64,000 nucleotides of DNA, taken from contig NZ_FLOC01000002.1 of NCBI RefSeq assembly GCF_900089755.1, positions 1 through 64,000 on the forward strand, read 5' to 3'. A program made the position numbers and the translations under genes. Every line of letters begins with the position of its first letter. Position 1 is the stretch's first letter. The DNA is from Marinomonas aquimarina. Its GTDB lineage: Bacteria; Pseudomonadota; Gammaproteobacteria; Pseudomonadales; Marinomonadaceae. Below, in pieces: positions 23,963-34,009 of the stretch. The notes under the pieces are model-generated. The model worked only from the letters and a program-made list of their open reading frames with translations. It was not told the origin of the DNA and did no database searches.

Positions 23963-24601
23963 TCACCCTTGTTGGATAATCGGATGAGAATATCCGAGAC
24001 GTTCAGCCAATACGTTTGCTAGCTGAACTTTAACTTGCGCCATATTGGTATTAGGCTGCAAGCGCTTCATATCAATCATCTGTAGACCTTGATAGCCACA
24101 CGGATTAATGCGTAAAAATGGGGACAGATCCATATCAACGTTCAGAGCCACGCCATGAAATGAGCAACCTCTTCGTACGCGCAAGCCTAGCGAGGAGATT
24201 TTCATGCCCTTGACGTAAACACCTGGCGCATCTGGCTTTGGATAAGACTCAATACCGTGTTGCTGACACACATCTACGATTGAGTTTTCAATCAGCGTAA
24301 CCAGATCACGTACACCTATGCCCAAACGCTTAAGGTCAATCATGATGTAAGCAATCAATTGGCCTGGACCATGATAGGTCACTTGGCCACCACGATCAGC
24401 TTGCACTACTGGGATATCACCTGCGTCCAGCAAATGCTCTTCTTTACCCGCTTGGCCTTGAGTAAAGACCGATGGGTGTTCCAATAGCCAAATTTGATCG
24501 GGATCTTCTTTGGTTCGCGCTTGGGTGAAGTTTTTCATCTCCTCCCAAGTCGATTCATAAGGCACCACGCCAAGATCGCGGCACAAGATAGTTTCTGGCA
24601 T
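23963..24601 (-). CDS. lipB: octanoyl-ACP:protein octanoyltransferase
   Basis: 212 residues. LipB moves the octanoyl chain from acyl carrier protein onto target lysines before LipA adds sulfur. The signature [16 protein letters not shown] (about residues 70-85) carries the binding loop, and the [17 protein letters not shown] stretch plus INPCGYQGL holds the conserved catalytic Cys and Lys region (KGMKISSLG). It starts with ATG at 24601, three bases after the ybeD stop, and is followed by lipA. Confidence 0.97.
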   Translation of the reverse strand: MPETILCRDLGVVPYESTWEEMKNFTQARTKEDPDQIWLLEHPSVFTQGQAGKEEHLLDAGDIPVVQADRGGQVTYHGPGQLIAYIMIDLKRLGIGVRDLVTLIENSIVDVCQQHGIESYPKPDAPGVYVKGMKISSLGLRVRRGCSFHGVALNVDMDLSPFLRINPCGYQGLQMIDMKRLQPNTNMAQVKVQLANVLAERLGYSHPIIQQG

Positions 24602-24604
24602 CGG

Positions 24605-24910
24605 TTACATAACCATTTTAACCGCTTCAACCACCATCAGGTCTTTGTGCAAGCGAGCCAGTTGGTCTTCACTTTCAGCATTGATACGGAAGCTAAAGCT
24701 GACAAAGCGTCCTTTGGAGGACACATTTTTGTTGATCGATGATTCATCGAAGTCAGGTGCGTGCTTAAGCACGCACTCAACTACTTGGATATGGATGTCA
24801 TCAGCGTCCATCGCCACAACTTTAATCAGGTAGTTGGCGCAAGGAAACTCGATTTTAGGGGCATCTGGCGCATCCTTGGCAACAACACCTTGTTTGTTAA
24901 TTAAAGTCAT
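24605..24910 (-). CDS. ybeD: YbeD family (DUF493) protein
   Basis: 101 residues, ACT-like fold family UPF0250. The pattern FPCANYLIKVVAMD followed by VSSKGRFVSFSFRINAES is typical. The family is regularly found between dacA and lipB in gammaproteobacteria, as here, but the role is not established; a link to lipoate metabolism is only inferred from position. Cytoplasmic, no special regulation seen. Confidence 0.92.
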   Translation of the reverse strand: MTLINKQGVVAKDAPDAPKIEFPCANYLIKVVAMDADDIHIQVVECVLKHAPDFDESSINKNVSSKGRFVSFSFRINAESEDQLARLHKDLMVVEAVKMVM

Positions 24911-24930
24911 ATTTTTTCAATTACCGTATT

Positions 24931-26079
24931 TTAAAACAAGTTCATAAAGAACAATTTTACTTTGTCGAATAGGCGCTTAAAGAAGCCACCCTCTGCAACA
25001 GATTCTAGGGCCACCACATCGCGCTCCAGCAAGATGTTTTCTGGTGTGCCAACAATAATCTTACCTAGCACATCACCGGCATTAATTGGGGCTTCAATCT
25101 CAGACTTCAACTCTAGTGAAGCAGGAATAGAATCTGCATTCTGACGCGGCATGGTCACCAACACGTCTTCAACAAAGCCAACTTGTACCGTGTCCGCAGC
25201 ACCACCCCAAACACGAGCATTACTCAACACTTGGCCTGTGCTGTACAGCTTACGAGTTTCGTAGTAACGGAAACCGTAGTTCAACAGCTTTTGCGTTTCA
25301 GAAGCACGCGCTTCAGCGGAGCTTGTGCCCATTACGACGGCAATCAAACGTGTGCCGTTACGTACCGCAGACGCAGCCAAACAGTAGCCTGCCGCTTCCG
25401 TATGACCGGTTTTAAGGCCATCGACGGTATTGTCACGCCACAATAACTTGTTACGGTTTGGCTGACGAATATCGTTGTAGGTAAAGTATTTCTCAGAGTA
25501 CATTTTGTAGTTTTCTGGGAAATGAAGAATCGTTGCTCGAGACAACAGCGCAATGTCGTAGGCGCTGGAGTAATGGCCTTCAGCCGGGAACCCCGTTGAG
25601 TTAACAAAATGAGAGTTGTTCATACCCAACAGTTTGGCATGCTGATTCATCAGATCAGCAAATGCACCTTCACCACCAGCAATGTGTTCCGCCACGGCCA
25701 CACTAGAATCGTTACCTGATTGGATGATGATGCCACGCATTAGGTCTTCAAGGCGTACTTGGGTGCCTTCACGAATAAACATACGTGAGCCTTCCATGCG
25801 CCATGCTTTTTCACTAATGGTCACTTTATCGTCAAACGTAATATTGCCTTTTGCCAATTCAAATTCAGCAATGTAAGCGGTCATCAGTTTGGTTAAACTC
25901 GCCGGTGGTAGCTCTTCACGGCTGTTGTGTTCAACCAGAACATCGCCCGTATAGGCATCCATTAACACATAGCTGCTTGCCGACAGTTGTGGTGGAGCAG
26001 GAATCAATGACGGCGCGGCATGCACCAGAGAAGTCATTAAAGAAAGGGTAACAATAAAAAATGATAACAGTCGTTTCAT
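24931..26079 (-). CDS. dacA: D-alanyl-D-alanine carboxypeptidase (PBP5/6 type)
   Basis: 382 residues. It trims the terminal D-Ala from peptidoglycan pentapeptides in the periplasm. A signal peptide (to about residue 22, VHAAPS), the three penicillin-binding motifs SLTK (serine nucleophile), SGN and KTG (KTGHTEAAGYCL) are seen in order. The C-terminal GFFKRLFDKVKLFFMNLF is an amphipathic helix that anchors the enzyme to the outer face of the inner membrane. It lies between rlpA and ybeD, as in other gammaproteobacteria; the 83-base gap after rlpA may hold a promoter. Confidence 0.96.
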   Translation of the reverse strand: MKRLLSFFIVTLSLMTSLVHAAPSLIPAPPQLSASSYVLMDAYTGDVLVEHNSREELPPASLTKLMTAYIAEFELAKGNITFDDKVTISEKAWRMEGSRMFIREGTQVRLEDLMRGIIIQSGNDSSVAVAEHIAGGEGAFADLMNQHAKLLGMNNSHFVNSTGFPAEGHYSSAYDIALLSRATILHFPENYKMYSEKYFTYNDIRQPNRNKLLWRDNTVDGLKTGHTEAAGYCLAASAVRNGTRLIAVVMGTSSAEARASETQKLLNYGFRYYETRKLYSTGQVLSNARVWGGAADTVQVGFVEDVLVTMPRQNADSIPASLELKSEIEAPINAGDVLGKIIVGTPENILLERDVVALESVAEGGFFKRLFDKVKLFFMNLF

Positions 26080-26162
26080 AGTTTTGAACGTCTTAGTCTA
26101 ATCCGTGAGGCCAGCATGATACTAAAGGGAGCTTTGAATCTCTAGCCTAGTTAAAGTTTACT

Positions 26163-27104
26163 CTAAGGAGCTAACGCGACTTTTACACTTTTGCCAAAGC
26201 CAGCTTGTTCTAATTTCTGCTGCCAAGTTTGCAGCAATTGATCATCATCGTAGGGACCGACCATCACCTTATAGAGTCCGTCTTGGGCATGCACGACCTC
26301 AATATTGATGGCGGCATCAAAGTTTTCGAACAATCGTTGCTTCAAACCAGTGGCCGATTCTTGCTTGGAAAACGCCCCAAGCTGCAAATGGCTAAACAAC
26401 AGATCATTCGACGGAGCGGCTTGTGTGGTTGACGCAACAGGGGTCGCCGCCACTGGCGTTGGCGCAACTGCGGCAGGTGTGTTGACACTTGCTTTCGGAG
26501 TAGCAGAAGCCTGGTAACGCTGTCCTGGCTTAGGGGTAATCGCCTCTACACGAACCCTCGCCAAACCTTTCTTGTGATACCCCAGGCGGGCCGCTGCGGC
26601 GTAGGATAAGTCGATCAAGCGATCACCATGAAAAGGACCGCGATCGTTGACACGCACGATGACCGAGCGCTGGTTGTCTAGGTTGGTCACTTTAAGGTAA
26701 GTAGGCAAAGGCAAGGACTTGTGTGCCGCTGAGAAGGTATACATGTCATAAGTTTCCCCATTTGAGGTCTTATGGCCATGGAATTTCTGGCCATACCAAG
26801 AAGCGGTCCCCTCGGCAACATAGCCTTCGGCCGAATTCATCACATGGTACTTCTTGCCCCAAACTTCGTAGGGAGACTTGTTGCCACCACGGCTCTTCGG
26901 CTCGAATTTTGGCACCAAGTCAGGTAAGTGATCCACCTTAATATCGCCACTTGGCGCATGGTCTTGCAGAATACTGTAGCGGCCGCCACCAGACGCTTTA
27001 TCGTAGTCAATCGAAGCACTTTTGCTACCGCTAATGTGCTCAGTACTCATGCAGCCCGTTAGGCCGATGACGGACATTAAGCCCAGCCACTTAGTCACCT
27101 TCAT
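26163..27104 (-). CDS. rlpA: RlpA septal lytic transglycosylase lipoprotein with SPOR domain
   Basis: 313 residues. The lipobox LTGC at residues 15-18 marks an outer-membrane lipoprotein. The double-psi barrel catalytic domain (EGTASWYGQKFHGHKTSNGE, then VRVNDRGPFHGDRLIDLS) is at about 95-190, with the Glu of the GETYD/EG segment and Asp of NDRGP kept. An Ala/Pro/Thr linker follows, then a C-terminal SPOR domain (about 240-313) that binds denuded glycan at the division site. It overlaps mltB by 14 bases and is translated with it. Confidence 0.95.
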   Translation of the reverse strand: MKVTKWLGLMSVIGLTGCMSTEHISGSKSASIDYDKASGGGRYSILQDHAPSGDIKVDHLPDLVPKFEPKSRGGNKSPYEVWGKKYHVMNSAEGYVAEGTASWYGQKFHGHKTSNGETYDMYTFSAAHKSLPLPTYLKVTNLDNQRSVIVRVNDRGPFHGDRLIDLSYAAAARLGYHKKGLARVRVEAITPKPGQRYQASATPKASVNTPAAVAPTPVAATPVASTTQAAPSNDLLFSHLQLGAFSKQESATGLKQRLFENFDAAINIEVVHAQDGLYKVMVGPYDDDQLLQTWQQKLEQAGFGKSVKVALAP

Positions 27105-28119
27105 GCTGTGCGATCCTATTTGCTAATTCTAAAACGGACATGGCATAACGGCGACTTGGGTTGTAATCCATGATGGTGAAGAAATTGTCGTAGGCTAACC
27201 AGTAGTCCACTTCGGTTTCACTCTCACGCAGTCCAATCAGTCCCGCTTTACCAGCATTGTAATCAGTTGTCGCCCAGACCCCTTTAGCACTCCATTCATT
27301 CATGCTATGGATCGGCGCTCGACCTTTATTGACCAGCTCTTTCACCGCCTCAGGCTGATCCACCCGCGCCGTTAATGCCGCCGGCTGTTGGTATTGCCAG
27401 CCATGATGACGCAGGTAATTTGCAATACTACCAATGGCATCTGCCTCGGAAGCCCACAGATCAACTCGACCATTTTGGTCATAATCCACCGCCAGCTTCA
27501 TATGGTTACTTGGCATAAACTGGACCATGCCTAACGCCCCACTGTACGAGCCTTTGGTTTCACCTACGCGCCAACCTTGATTGCGCGCCAGCAAAAGATA
27601 GGCTTCCAGCTCGCTCTTAAAATAATGGCCTCGTCGTGGGTAATCAAAAGACAAGGTTGTCAGCGAAGTGAACACATCACGGTTACCTGTGACTTTACCG
27701 TAGGCGGTTTCCACCCCAAGCAACGCCACAATAATGGGCCAATCCACCCCGTAATCATGCTCGGCTTTATCCAGCCATGCTCGGTTCTTTTTGGCAAAGA
27801 GCACGCCTTGTTTGACACGATAAGGGTCAATAAAGTTCGCACGATATTTATGATACGGCACCAGCACTTCTGGTTGGTTATCAGACTTGGTAATTACCTG
27901 CTCTCGCTTATAGGTTTTAGAGAACATTTGCGTCAGCAACACACGATCGTAGCGGTGCTCGGCTTCCATATCGTCGATGAACTGACGCACCTCTGGAAGC
28001 TCTATATAAGGAACCGTTTTGACACTCTCGGCAGCAGATTGCGCTTCGACCTGATTGCCCACCGACGAACATCCATATAGCCCCAACGCCAAACTTATGG
28101 CCAATACTCTTGAAAACAT
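27091..28119 (-). CDS. mltB: membrane-bound lytic murein transglycosylase B
   Basis: 342 residues. It cleaves peptidoglycan glycan strands to 1,6-anhydro-muropeptides. Lipobox LYGC near residue 14-17. The catalytic Glu is in VALLGVETAYGKVTGNRDV, and GALGMVQFMPSNHMKLAVDY is a family hallmark. The calcium-binding-like DYDQNGRVDLW loop follows. Overlaps rodA by one base and rlpA by 14, so the three form a coupled unit. Confidence 0.95.
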   Translation of the reverse strand: MFSRVLAISLALGLYGCSSVGNQVEAQSAAESVKTVPYIELPEVRQFIDDMEAEHRYDRVLLTQMFSKTYKREQVITKSDNQPEVLVPYHKYRANFIDPYRVKQGVLFAKKNRAWLDKAEHDYGVDWPIIVALLGVETAYGKVTGNRDVFTSLTTLSFDYPRRGHYFKSELEAYLLLARNQGWRVGETKGSYSGALGMVQFMPSNHMKLAVDYDQNGRVDLWASEADAIGSIANYLRHHGWQYQQPAALTARVDQPEAVKELVNKGRAPIHSMNEWSAKGVWATTDYNAGKAGLIGLRESETEVDYWLAYDNFFTIMDYNPSRRYAMSVLELANRIAQHEGD

Positions 28120-29240
28120 TACCTTGCCCTTTTATGAGTTTGAATCGACATCAATATCCCGAATGTCGCCATGATGGTAATGATCGAAGTACCACCATAG
28201 CTCACAAGAGGTAACGGTACACCGACTACCGGCAAGATCCCAGAGACCATGCCAATATTTACAAACATGTACACAAAGAAGGTTAATGTAATACTACCCG
28301 CTAAAAGGCGCGCATAGTTATCTTCGGCATTGGCTGCAATATACAGCCCGCGGGCAATCACCAACAAGTAGGCACACATCAACAAGCCACAGCCGACCAT
28401 ACCAAACTCTTCCGCCAATACGGCAATGATAAAGTCGGTATGACTTTCTGGCAGAAAGTTTAATTGTGCCTGAGTGCCTTCCAAATAGCCTTTGCCATAC
28501 AAACCACCCGAGCCAATCGCCGTTTTTGACTGAATAATATTCCAGCCTGAGCCCAGTGGATCGCTCTCTGGATTAAGGAACGTTAATACCCGCTGCTTCT
28601 GGTAATCGTGCATCACATGCCACAGGCTGTAGACCGCCACTGGCGCAGCGGCCGCAGCACCAAGAATGTAGCGCCAGCCAATCCCCGCCAAAAATAACGC
28701 AAAGATTCCAGAGACACCAACCAACAAGGCGGTACCTAAATCTGGCTGCTTAGCGACCATCAAGGATGGCACGGCAATGATCACCAAGACGGTTACGATT
28801 TCTTTCAATGAGGGGGGTAACGGACGGTTGGCAAAATACCAAGCCACCATCATCGGCATCACGATTTTCATTAACTCAGACGGCTGAAAACGTGGTCCAC
28901 CAGGGATCTGCAACCAGCGCTGGGCACCCTTGGCCCCCACCCCAAACAGCAACACACCGATCAACAAGCCAACAATCGCGATAAATAGGAAGGGGGAAGC
29001 TCGACGCATGTATTTGGGCGGCAATTGCGCCAGTATCAAACACACCACCATACCAATACTGAGACGAACCACTTGGCGCTCGACCATGGCAATGTCCTGA
29101 CCCGAGGCGGAATAAAGGATCGATAGCCCCCCTGTCATCAAGATCAGTAAGGCCAGAAGTAGCAAGATATCGACGTGCGTCAAGCGCCATAAACGAGCAT
29201 TGGTAAACGCAATAATGCGCTCATAAAAGGGCATATTCAT
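28119..29240 (-). CDS. rodA: RodA, rod-shape peptidoglycan glycosyltransferase
   Basis: 373 residues, SEDS family, with about ten membrane helices. With PBP2 it polymerises peptidoglycan during elongation. Seen: QPDLGTALLVGVSGIFALFLAG (with the SEDS Asp), the FLPESHTDFIIAVLAEEFGMVGC block, and LPLVSYGGTS near the C-terminus. The ATG overlaps the mrdA stop (ATGA), giving translational coupling between PBP2 and its partner polymerase. Confidence 0.97.
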   Translation of the reverse strand: MNMPFYERIIAFTNARLWRLTHVDILLLLALLILMTGGLSILYSASGQDIAMVERQVVRLSIGMVVCLILAQLPPKYMRRASPFLFIAIVGLLIGVLLFGVGAKGAQRWLQIPGGPRFQPSELMKIVMPMMVAWYFANRPLPPSLKEIVTVLVIIAVPSLMVAKQPDLGTALLVGVSGIFALFLAGIGWRYILGAAAAAPVAVYSLWHVMHDYQKQRVLTFLNPESDPLGSGWNIIQSKTAIGSGGLYGKGYLEGTQAQLNFLPESHTDFIIAVLAEEFGMVGCGLLMCAYLLVIARGLYIAANAEDNYARLLAGSITLTFFVYMFVNIGMVSGILPVVGVPLPLVSYGGTSIITIMATFGILMSIQTHKRAR

Positions 29241-31114
29241 CGGCCTTGATCCTCAAAGTAATCGTATTCAGCCGGATACTCATCGTATAAGTACGCATCG
29301 AACAGTGCCTTGCTCAAATCCGCAGGCTTGGAGCTGCTACCACCGTTTTCGAAAATGGCGAAGATAGCAATCTTTGGCTGATCTGCGGGAGCAAAACCGA
29401 TAAATAAAGCATGGTCATGCAGGCGTTTATCCAAGCTATCGGCATCGTACTCTTGGTCATCGGCCAAACTGAATACCTGCCCAGTACCAGTCTTACCCGC
29501 AATGTCGTATTCCGTTCCTTGTAAACGTCGCGCCGTACCGCGGGAATCGGTCACGACTTTTTCCATGGCATCGACCATACGCTCCCAATTGCGCTGATCT
29601 TTTAAGGTGATGGTATGCTCTACCCCATCATTGTCGTCAAAGGTTGCTGTCGCATCATCAATGGTTTCCACCATGCGTGGATAATACATATGACCGCGGG
29701 CAGCCAATGCCGCATTGGCCGTGGCAATTTGAATCGGAGTGGCCACCATAAACCCTTGGCCGATCCCGACGTTGACCGAGTCCCCTGGGTACCAAGGTTC
29801 TTTATAGCGGGCTTTTTTCCATTCATTAGAGGGCAGCAAGCCGGCACTGGCACCATTAAGATCTAAAATAGACGTCTGACCATAGCCAAACTTAGATAAG
29901 AACGTATGGATCGGCGTGATCCCCATTTTGTGGGCTAGCTGATAATAGTAAGTATCAACGGATTCAATGATGGAACGCTCTAGGTCAATCCAACCGTGGC
30001 CACCACGCTTCCAGTCGCGATAACGTCGACCATCTGGATTAATCTGATAATAACCACGGGCATAATAGCGTTCAGTCCAAGAAGAGAAACCATATTCAAG
30101 GCCCGCCAAGCCCATAAAGGGTTTAATGGTTGATGCTGGAGGGTAACCACCGCGCAACGCTCGGTTAAACAGCGGCAAACGTTTATCATCACGCAACTCG
30201 GCGTACTGATTCACGGAAATACCACGGACAAATAAGTTGGGATCAAAGCCAGGCTTGGACACCATCGCCAACACCCCACCCGTATCTGGGTCAATGGCAA
30301 CCACAGAACCCTTATAAGAGCCTAATAAATCGTAAGCATACTGCTGTAAACGAGCATCCATGTGCAGATGCAAGTCCTTCCCTGGGGTCGGATTCTGACG
30401 CTCAATTTCCGACATGATACGCCCCCGGGCATTCACCTCCACTTTGGAAATGCCAGGTTTACCAAATAAAGTCGACTCGTAGTATTCCTCGACCCCGGTT
30501 TTACCGATGAAGAGCGCCCCTTGATAGGCCATACGATCAACGCGCTCTAGGTCTTTCGCGGTGATACGCCCAACATAGCCAATCGCATGGGCAAAGGCTT
30601 CACCAAAGGGGTAATAGCGGGTTAACTGAGCTTCGACTTGCACACCATCAAGCTTATACAAATCCACCGACACACGAGACCATTCCTCGTCGGAAAGCTG
30701 GGATTTAAGGGTGATCGATTGATAAGGGCGGCGGTATTCCTTGAGACGACTCTCGTACTCAGCCCAGTCTTCCTCGGTGATGTCCACCAGAGGATTAAGC
30801 GCCTCTTTTAACTCGGCTAAACGGGCTGCTCGCTCAGGAATGACAGTTAAACTGTGAATCGGCCGGTTATCGGCCAACACTACCCCGTGGCGGTCGTATA
30901 TCAATCCCCGTGGCGGTGGTTCTGTGACAAGCATGACACGATTGTCATTGGCTTTGGTTTGATAAAGTTCGTACTCCATCACCTGCAAGTAGAACAAGCG
31001 CCCCATCAAGACACCCACCAATAACAACACAAAAATGGCGGCCACCACAACCCTACGTTTGGTGAGGGCATGTTCCTGACGGTAGTTACGAAAGACTTGA
31101 TGATGCTTGCCCAA
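29237..31114 (-). CDS. mrdA: penicillin-binding protein 2
   Basis: 625 residues. The elongation transpeptidase cross-links peptidoglycan made by RodA. One N-terminal membrane helix (RRVVVAAIFVLLLVGVLMG), the pedestal motif RGLIYDRHGVVLADNRP, and the transpeptidase motifs ASTIKP (serine nucleophile), SVDTYYY (SxD in place of SxN, as normal for PBP2) and AGKTGTGQ are present. The start appears to be a TTG at 31114 with AGGG about nine bases upstream; I find no ATG that keeps the N-terminus. It lies nine bases after rlmH. Confidence 0.96.
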   Translation of the reverse strand: MGKHHQVFRNYRQEHALTKRRVVVAAIFVLLLVGVLMGRLFYLQVMEYELYQTKANDNRVMLVTEPPPRGLIYDRHGVVLADNRPIHSLTVIPERAARLAELKEALNPLVDITEEDWAEYESRLKEYRRPYQSITLKSQLSDEEWSRVSVDLYKLDGVQVEAQLTRYYPFGEAFAHAIGYVGRITAKDLERVDRMAYQGALFIGKTGVEEYYESTLFGKPGISKVEVNARGRIMSEIERQNPTPGKDLHLHMDARLQQYAYDLLGSYKGSVVAIDPDTGGVLAMVSKPGFDPNLFVRGISVNQYAELRDDKRLPLFNRALRGGYPPASTIKPFMGLAGLEYGFSSWTERYYARGYYQINPDGRRYRDWKRGGHGWIDLERSIIESVDTYYYQLAHKMGITPIHTFLSKFGYGQTSILDLNGASAGLLPSNEWKKARYKEPWYPGDSVNVGIGQGFMVATPIQIATANAALAARGHMYYPRMVETIDDATATFDDNDGVEHTITLKDQRNWERMVDAMEKVVTDSRGTARRLQGTEYDIAGKTGTGQVFSLADDQEYDADSLDKRLHDHALFIGFAPADQPKIAIFAIFENGGSSSKPADLSKALFDAYLYDEYPAEYDYFEDQGR

Positions 31115-31123
31115 AACAGAACC

Positions 31124-31591
31124 CTAACGATGGTATGGGTGATTATTCATTAAGGTCCAAGCACGATAAATTTGCTCGGCCAATAGAATGCGTACCATAG
31201 GATGAGGCAAGGTAAGCTTGGACAATGACCAAGCCTGATCTGCGCGGGCAGTACAGCGTGGATCTAAACCATCTGGACCACCCACTAACAGGGAAATGTT
31301 ATAGCCATCCATGCGCCATTGTGCAGTTTGCTCCGCGAGCTGTTCAGTGCTCCATGATTTGCCTAAGACCTCTAAGGCAATCACTTTGTCCCCTGGAGGA
31401 ATCGCCGCCAGCATTGCATCCCCTTCTTTTTGGATGGCTTTGGCAATGTCGGTATTCTTACCACGGGGAGACATCTGCAACTCAACGAGTTCGAGCGAGA
31501 AATCCTTTGGTAAACGTTTGGCATACTCGTCGTAACCCTCCGTAACCCACTTTGGCATTTTCGTGCCAACTGCAATCAATCTAACGCGCAT
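31124..31591 (-). CDS. rlmH: 23S rRNA pseudouridine(1915) N3-methyltransferase
   Basis: 155 residues, exactly the E. coli size. A small SPOUT methyltransferase acting on 70S ribosomes. The AdoMet-binding knot is seen in [29 protein letters not shown] and the C-terminal [20 protein letters not shown], ending in the catalytic NHPYHR. It is placed between rsfS and mrdA, the standard order. Confidence 0.98.
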   Translation of the reverse strand: MRVRLIAVGTKMPKWVTEGYDEYAKRLPKDFSLELVELQMSPRGKNTDIAKAIQKEGDAMLAAIPPGDKVIALEVLGKSWSTEQLAEQTAQWRMDGYNISLLVGGPDGLDPRCTARADQAWSLSKLTLPHPMVRILLAEQIYRAWTLMNNHPYHR

Positions 31592-31600
31592 TTCTAAGCC

Positions 31601-31954
31601 TTAACGTTGCTCTGGTTTGATGTCCCAAAGTTTTTCAAGGTCGTAGAACGAACGAGCTTCTTCCGTCATCACGTGAACGACTACGTCGTATAGGTCAACC
31701 AGCACCCAGTCACTGCCCATATCACGGCCTTCACTACCTAGTGGCTGAAGGCCTTTGCTTTTCGCGTGTTCTACCACGTTTTGACCCAGAGAGTTCACGT
31801 GACGTTTAGACGTACCCGTACAGATGACCATGTAATCCATCATGTCGGTTAGTTCGCTAACGTTAAGTACCGTGATGTTATCGCCTTTTACATCCTCAAG
31901 TGATTCGACAGCAATTTCGAGAATTTGATCGGCAGATAATTGAGTTTGGCTCAT
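31601..31954 (-). CDS. rsfS: ribosomal silencing factor
   Basis: 117 residues. RsfS binds ribosomal protein uL14 and blocks joining of the subunits when nutrients fall. Pattern: VESLEDVKGDNITVLNVSEL, the DYMVICTGTSKRHVNSL block and SDWVLVDLYDVVVHVM. The last segment is the family signature. It sits between nadD and rlmH with gaps under 15 bases. Confidence 0.97.
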   Translation of the reverse strand: MSQTQLSADQILEIAVESLEDVKGDNITVLNVSELTDMMDYMVICTGTSKRHVNSLGQNVVEHAKSKGLQPLGSEGRDMGSDWVLVDLYDVVVHVMTEEARSFYDLEKLWDIKPEQR

Positions 31955-31968
31955 AGTTTCGGATAACC

Positions 31969-32631
31969 CTATTTATATAAAGAATGTGCTTCAATGAAGC
32001 GTTGTATTGTTTCTGGAACCAAGTAGGCTATAGACGCATTTTTGCGACAAAGGTTGCGTACTTGGCTAGATGAAATCGCAAGTGGCGTGAAGCTTTGCAT
32101 CCAAATCTTACCAGCGGGCGCGCATTGTAACTCAGCCGCGCTCTCGGCTCGATGTTTTTCATAAAAAGACTCTAAGGTCGAAATAAAGTCCGGCTCCCAG
32201 CCAGGCCTTGAAATCACCAAGATGTGCGCCACGTCCAGCAACTCCTGCCAGCGGGCCCAAGTTGGCAAAGACAAGAAACTGTCCATGCCGACCACCATAA
32301 TCAGTGACTCCTCTTGACCCAGCTCTTCACGCAACTGGATCAAGGTATCAATACTGTAACTGCGCCCTTCACGCAGGATCTCACGGGCATCAACACTCAA
32401 GCGAGTGTCTGCTTGAATGCCCAACTCGACCATTTTCAGACGTTGCTCAGCACTCACGCTTGGCTCCCCTTTGTGCACCGGCTGGTAGCAAGGAATCAAA
32501 CGCAGCGTTTTAAACTGAAAATAGTCGAGAATGTCGACCGCAGAACGCAAATGGCCGTGATGAATGGGGTCAAAGGTCCCCCCCATCACGACCGTACCTT
32601 TATGCGCAGTATTCGAAAACTCAGTTGTCAC
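31969..32631 (-). CDS. nadD: nicotinate-nucleotide adenylyltransferase
   Basis: 220 residues. It makes nicotinate adenine dinucleotide from ATP and NaMN, in NAD synthesis. The nucleotidyltransferase motif [13 protein letters not shown] is at residues 17-29, and the ISSSQVR motif near the C-terminus matches the ISxTxxR signature. The start is GTG at 32631, overlapping proA by 11 bases; no strong Shine-Dalgarno is seen, so coupling to proA translation is likely. An ATG at codon 16 would cut into the active-site strand and is unlikely. Confidence 0.95.
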   Translation of the reverse strand: MTTEFSNTAHKGTVVMGGTFDPIHHGHLRSAVDILDYFQFKTLRLIPCYQPVHKGEPSVSAEQRLKMVELGIQADTRLSVDAREILREGRSYSIDTLIQLREELGQEESLIMVVGMDSFLSLPTWARWQELLDVAHILVISRPGWEPDFISTLESFYEKHRAESAAELQCAPAGKIWMQSFTPLAISSSQVRNLCRKNASIAYLVPETIQRFIEAHSLYK

Positions 32632-33877
32632 GGGTGTGACCGTCCCCCAACACCACGTATTTTTGGCTAGTTAAACCAATCAAACCGACTGGACCACGGG
32701 CATGGATTTTATCGGTCGAAATACCGATTTCCGCACCGAGACCGTATTCAAAGCCATCCGCAAACGCCGTGGACGCATTTACCATGACAGAAGAGGAATC
32801 CACTTCTGCCATAAAGGCACGTGTTTTTGAATAGTTTTGCGACACGATGGCATCCGAGTGATGTGAACCGTATTGATTGATGTGGGCAATGGCTTCATCC
32901 ATATCCGCGACCACTTTAATCGACAGCTTAGGCGCTAGGTATTCAGTGTACCAATCTTCTTCCGTTGCTGGTGCCGCTTCAACAATGGCACGCGTCTGCT
33001 CACAACCTACGAGCTCAACACCTTTTTCAGCCAAGGCATCGGCTAAACGTGGCAAGATCTCTTTTGCTACCGAAGCGTTTACCAACAGTGATTCCATCGC
33101 ATTACACACGCCGTAACGACGTGTTTTAGCGTTCATGGCAATTTTAAACGCTTTGTCTAAGTCCGCTTCATCATCGATGTAGACATGACAGTTACCATCT
33201 AAGTGTTTGATCACCGGCACGCGAGCGTCTTTACTAATACGCTCAATCAAGCCTTTACCACCACGTGGCACGATCACATCAACAAACTCTGGCATGCTAA
33301 TCAATAGGCCTACCGCCTCACGGTCTACCGTATTGATCACTTGAACCGCATCTTCCGGTAAACCAGCTGTTGCTAGACCAGATTGGACAGCCTGTGCAAT
33401 CGCTTGGTTTGAGTAAAAGGCTTCACTGCCACCACGCAAAATGGTCGCATTACCCGATTTCAAACATAGGCTGGCCGCATCAATAGTTACGTTCGGACGA
33501 GACTCGTAGATAATGCCGATTACACCTAGCGGCACTCGCATTTTACCCAGCTGAATACCAGATGGGCGGTACACCATATCGGTAATCTCACCGACTGGGT
33601 CTGGCAAGGTCGCCACTTGCTTCAAGCCTTCAATCATACCGTCGATGCGCGCATCGTTCAGTTCCAAACGGTCCAATAAAGCCGCATCCAAGCCTTTTTG
33701 TTTACCGTTTTCTAGGTCCTTAGCGTTCTCTTCTTTCAATCGAGGTCGTGCGTGCTCCAAAGCATCTGCCATGGCAAATAAGGCTTTGTTCTTTTGCTCT
33801 GTGGTAGCACGAGTCAATTGGCGTGACGCAGCACGGGCCTTTTGACCAACTTCGTTCATGTAAGATTCTAAGGACAT
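32621..33877 (-). CDS. proA: glutamate-5-semialdehyde dehydrogenase
   Basis: 418 residues. ProA reduces gamma-glutamyl phosphate to glutamate semialdehyde in proline synthesis. Catalytic Cys lies in [14 protein letters not shown] (about residue 258), and the cofactor region reads [26 protein letters not shown]. The ending [18 protein letters not shown] is typical. First gene of the long leftward cluster down to lipA. proB is not adjacent in the window. Confidence 0.97.
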   Translation of the reverse strand: MSLESYMNEVGQKARAASRQLTRATTEQKNKALFAMADALEHARPRLKEENAKDLENGKQKGLDAALLDRLELNDARIDGMIEGLKQVATLPDPVGEITDMVYRPSGIQLGKMRVPLGVIGIIYESRPNVTIDAASLCLKSGNATILRGGSEAFYSNQAIAQAVQSGLATAGLPEDAVQVINTVDREAVGLLISMPEFVDVIVPRGGKGLIERISKDARVPVIKHLDGNCHVYIDDEADLDKAFKIAMNAKTRRYGVCNAMESLLVNASVAKEILPRLADALAEKGVELVGCEQTRAIVEAAPATEEDWYTEYLAPKLSIKVVADMDEAIAHINQYGSHHSDAIVSQNYSKTRAFMAEVDSSSVMVNASTAFADGFEYGLGAEIGISTDKIHARGPVGLIGLTSQKYVVLGDGHTRDN

Positions 33878-34009
33878 TCGTTTCTCTCTTCTTTATCCAG
33901 CGATGTCTTTTCCCGTTATGGGACGCTATAAAAATAGATAGGCGGTATACTATCACATCTTATTCATTCTGATTCTCAAATATTCACCGTCTTAACGATT
34001 AATTTACCC

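Noticed and set aside
27577-28080. 167-residue open frame on the plus strand inside mltB
   Set aside because: Shadow of mltB; His/Ile-rich composition and no start context.
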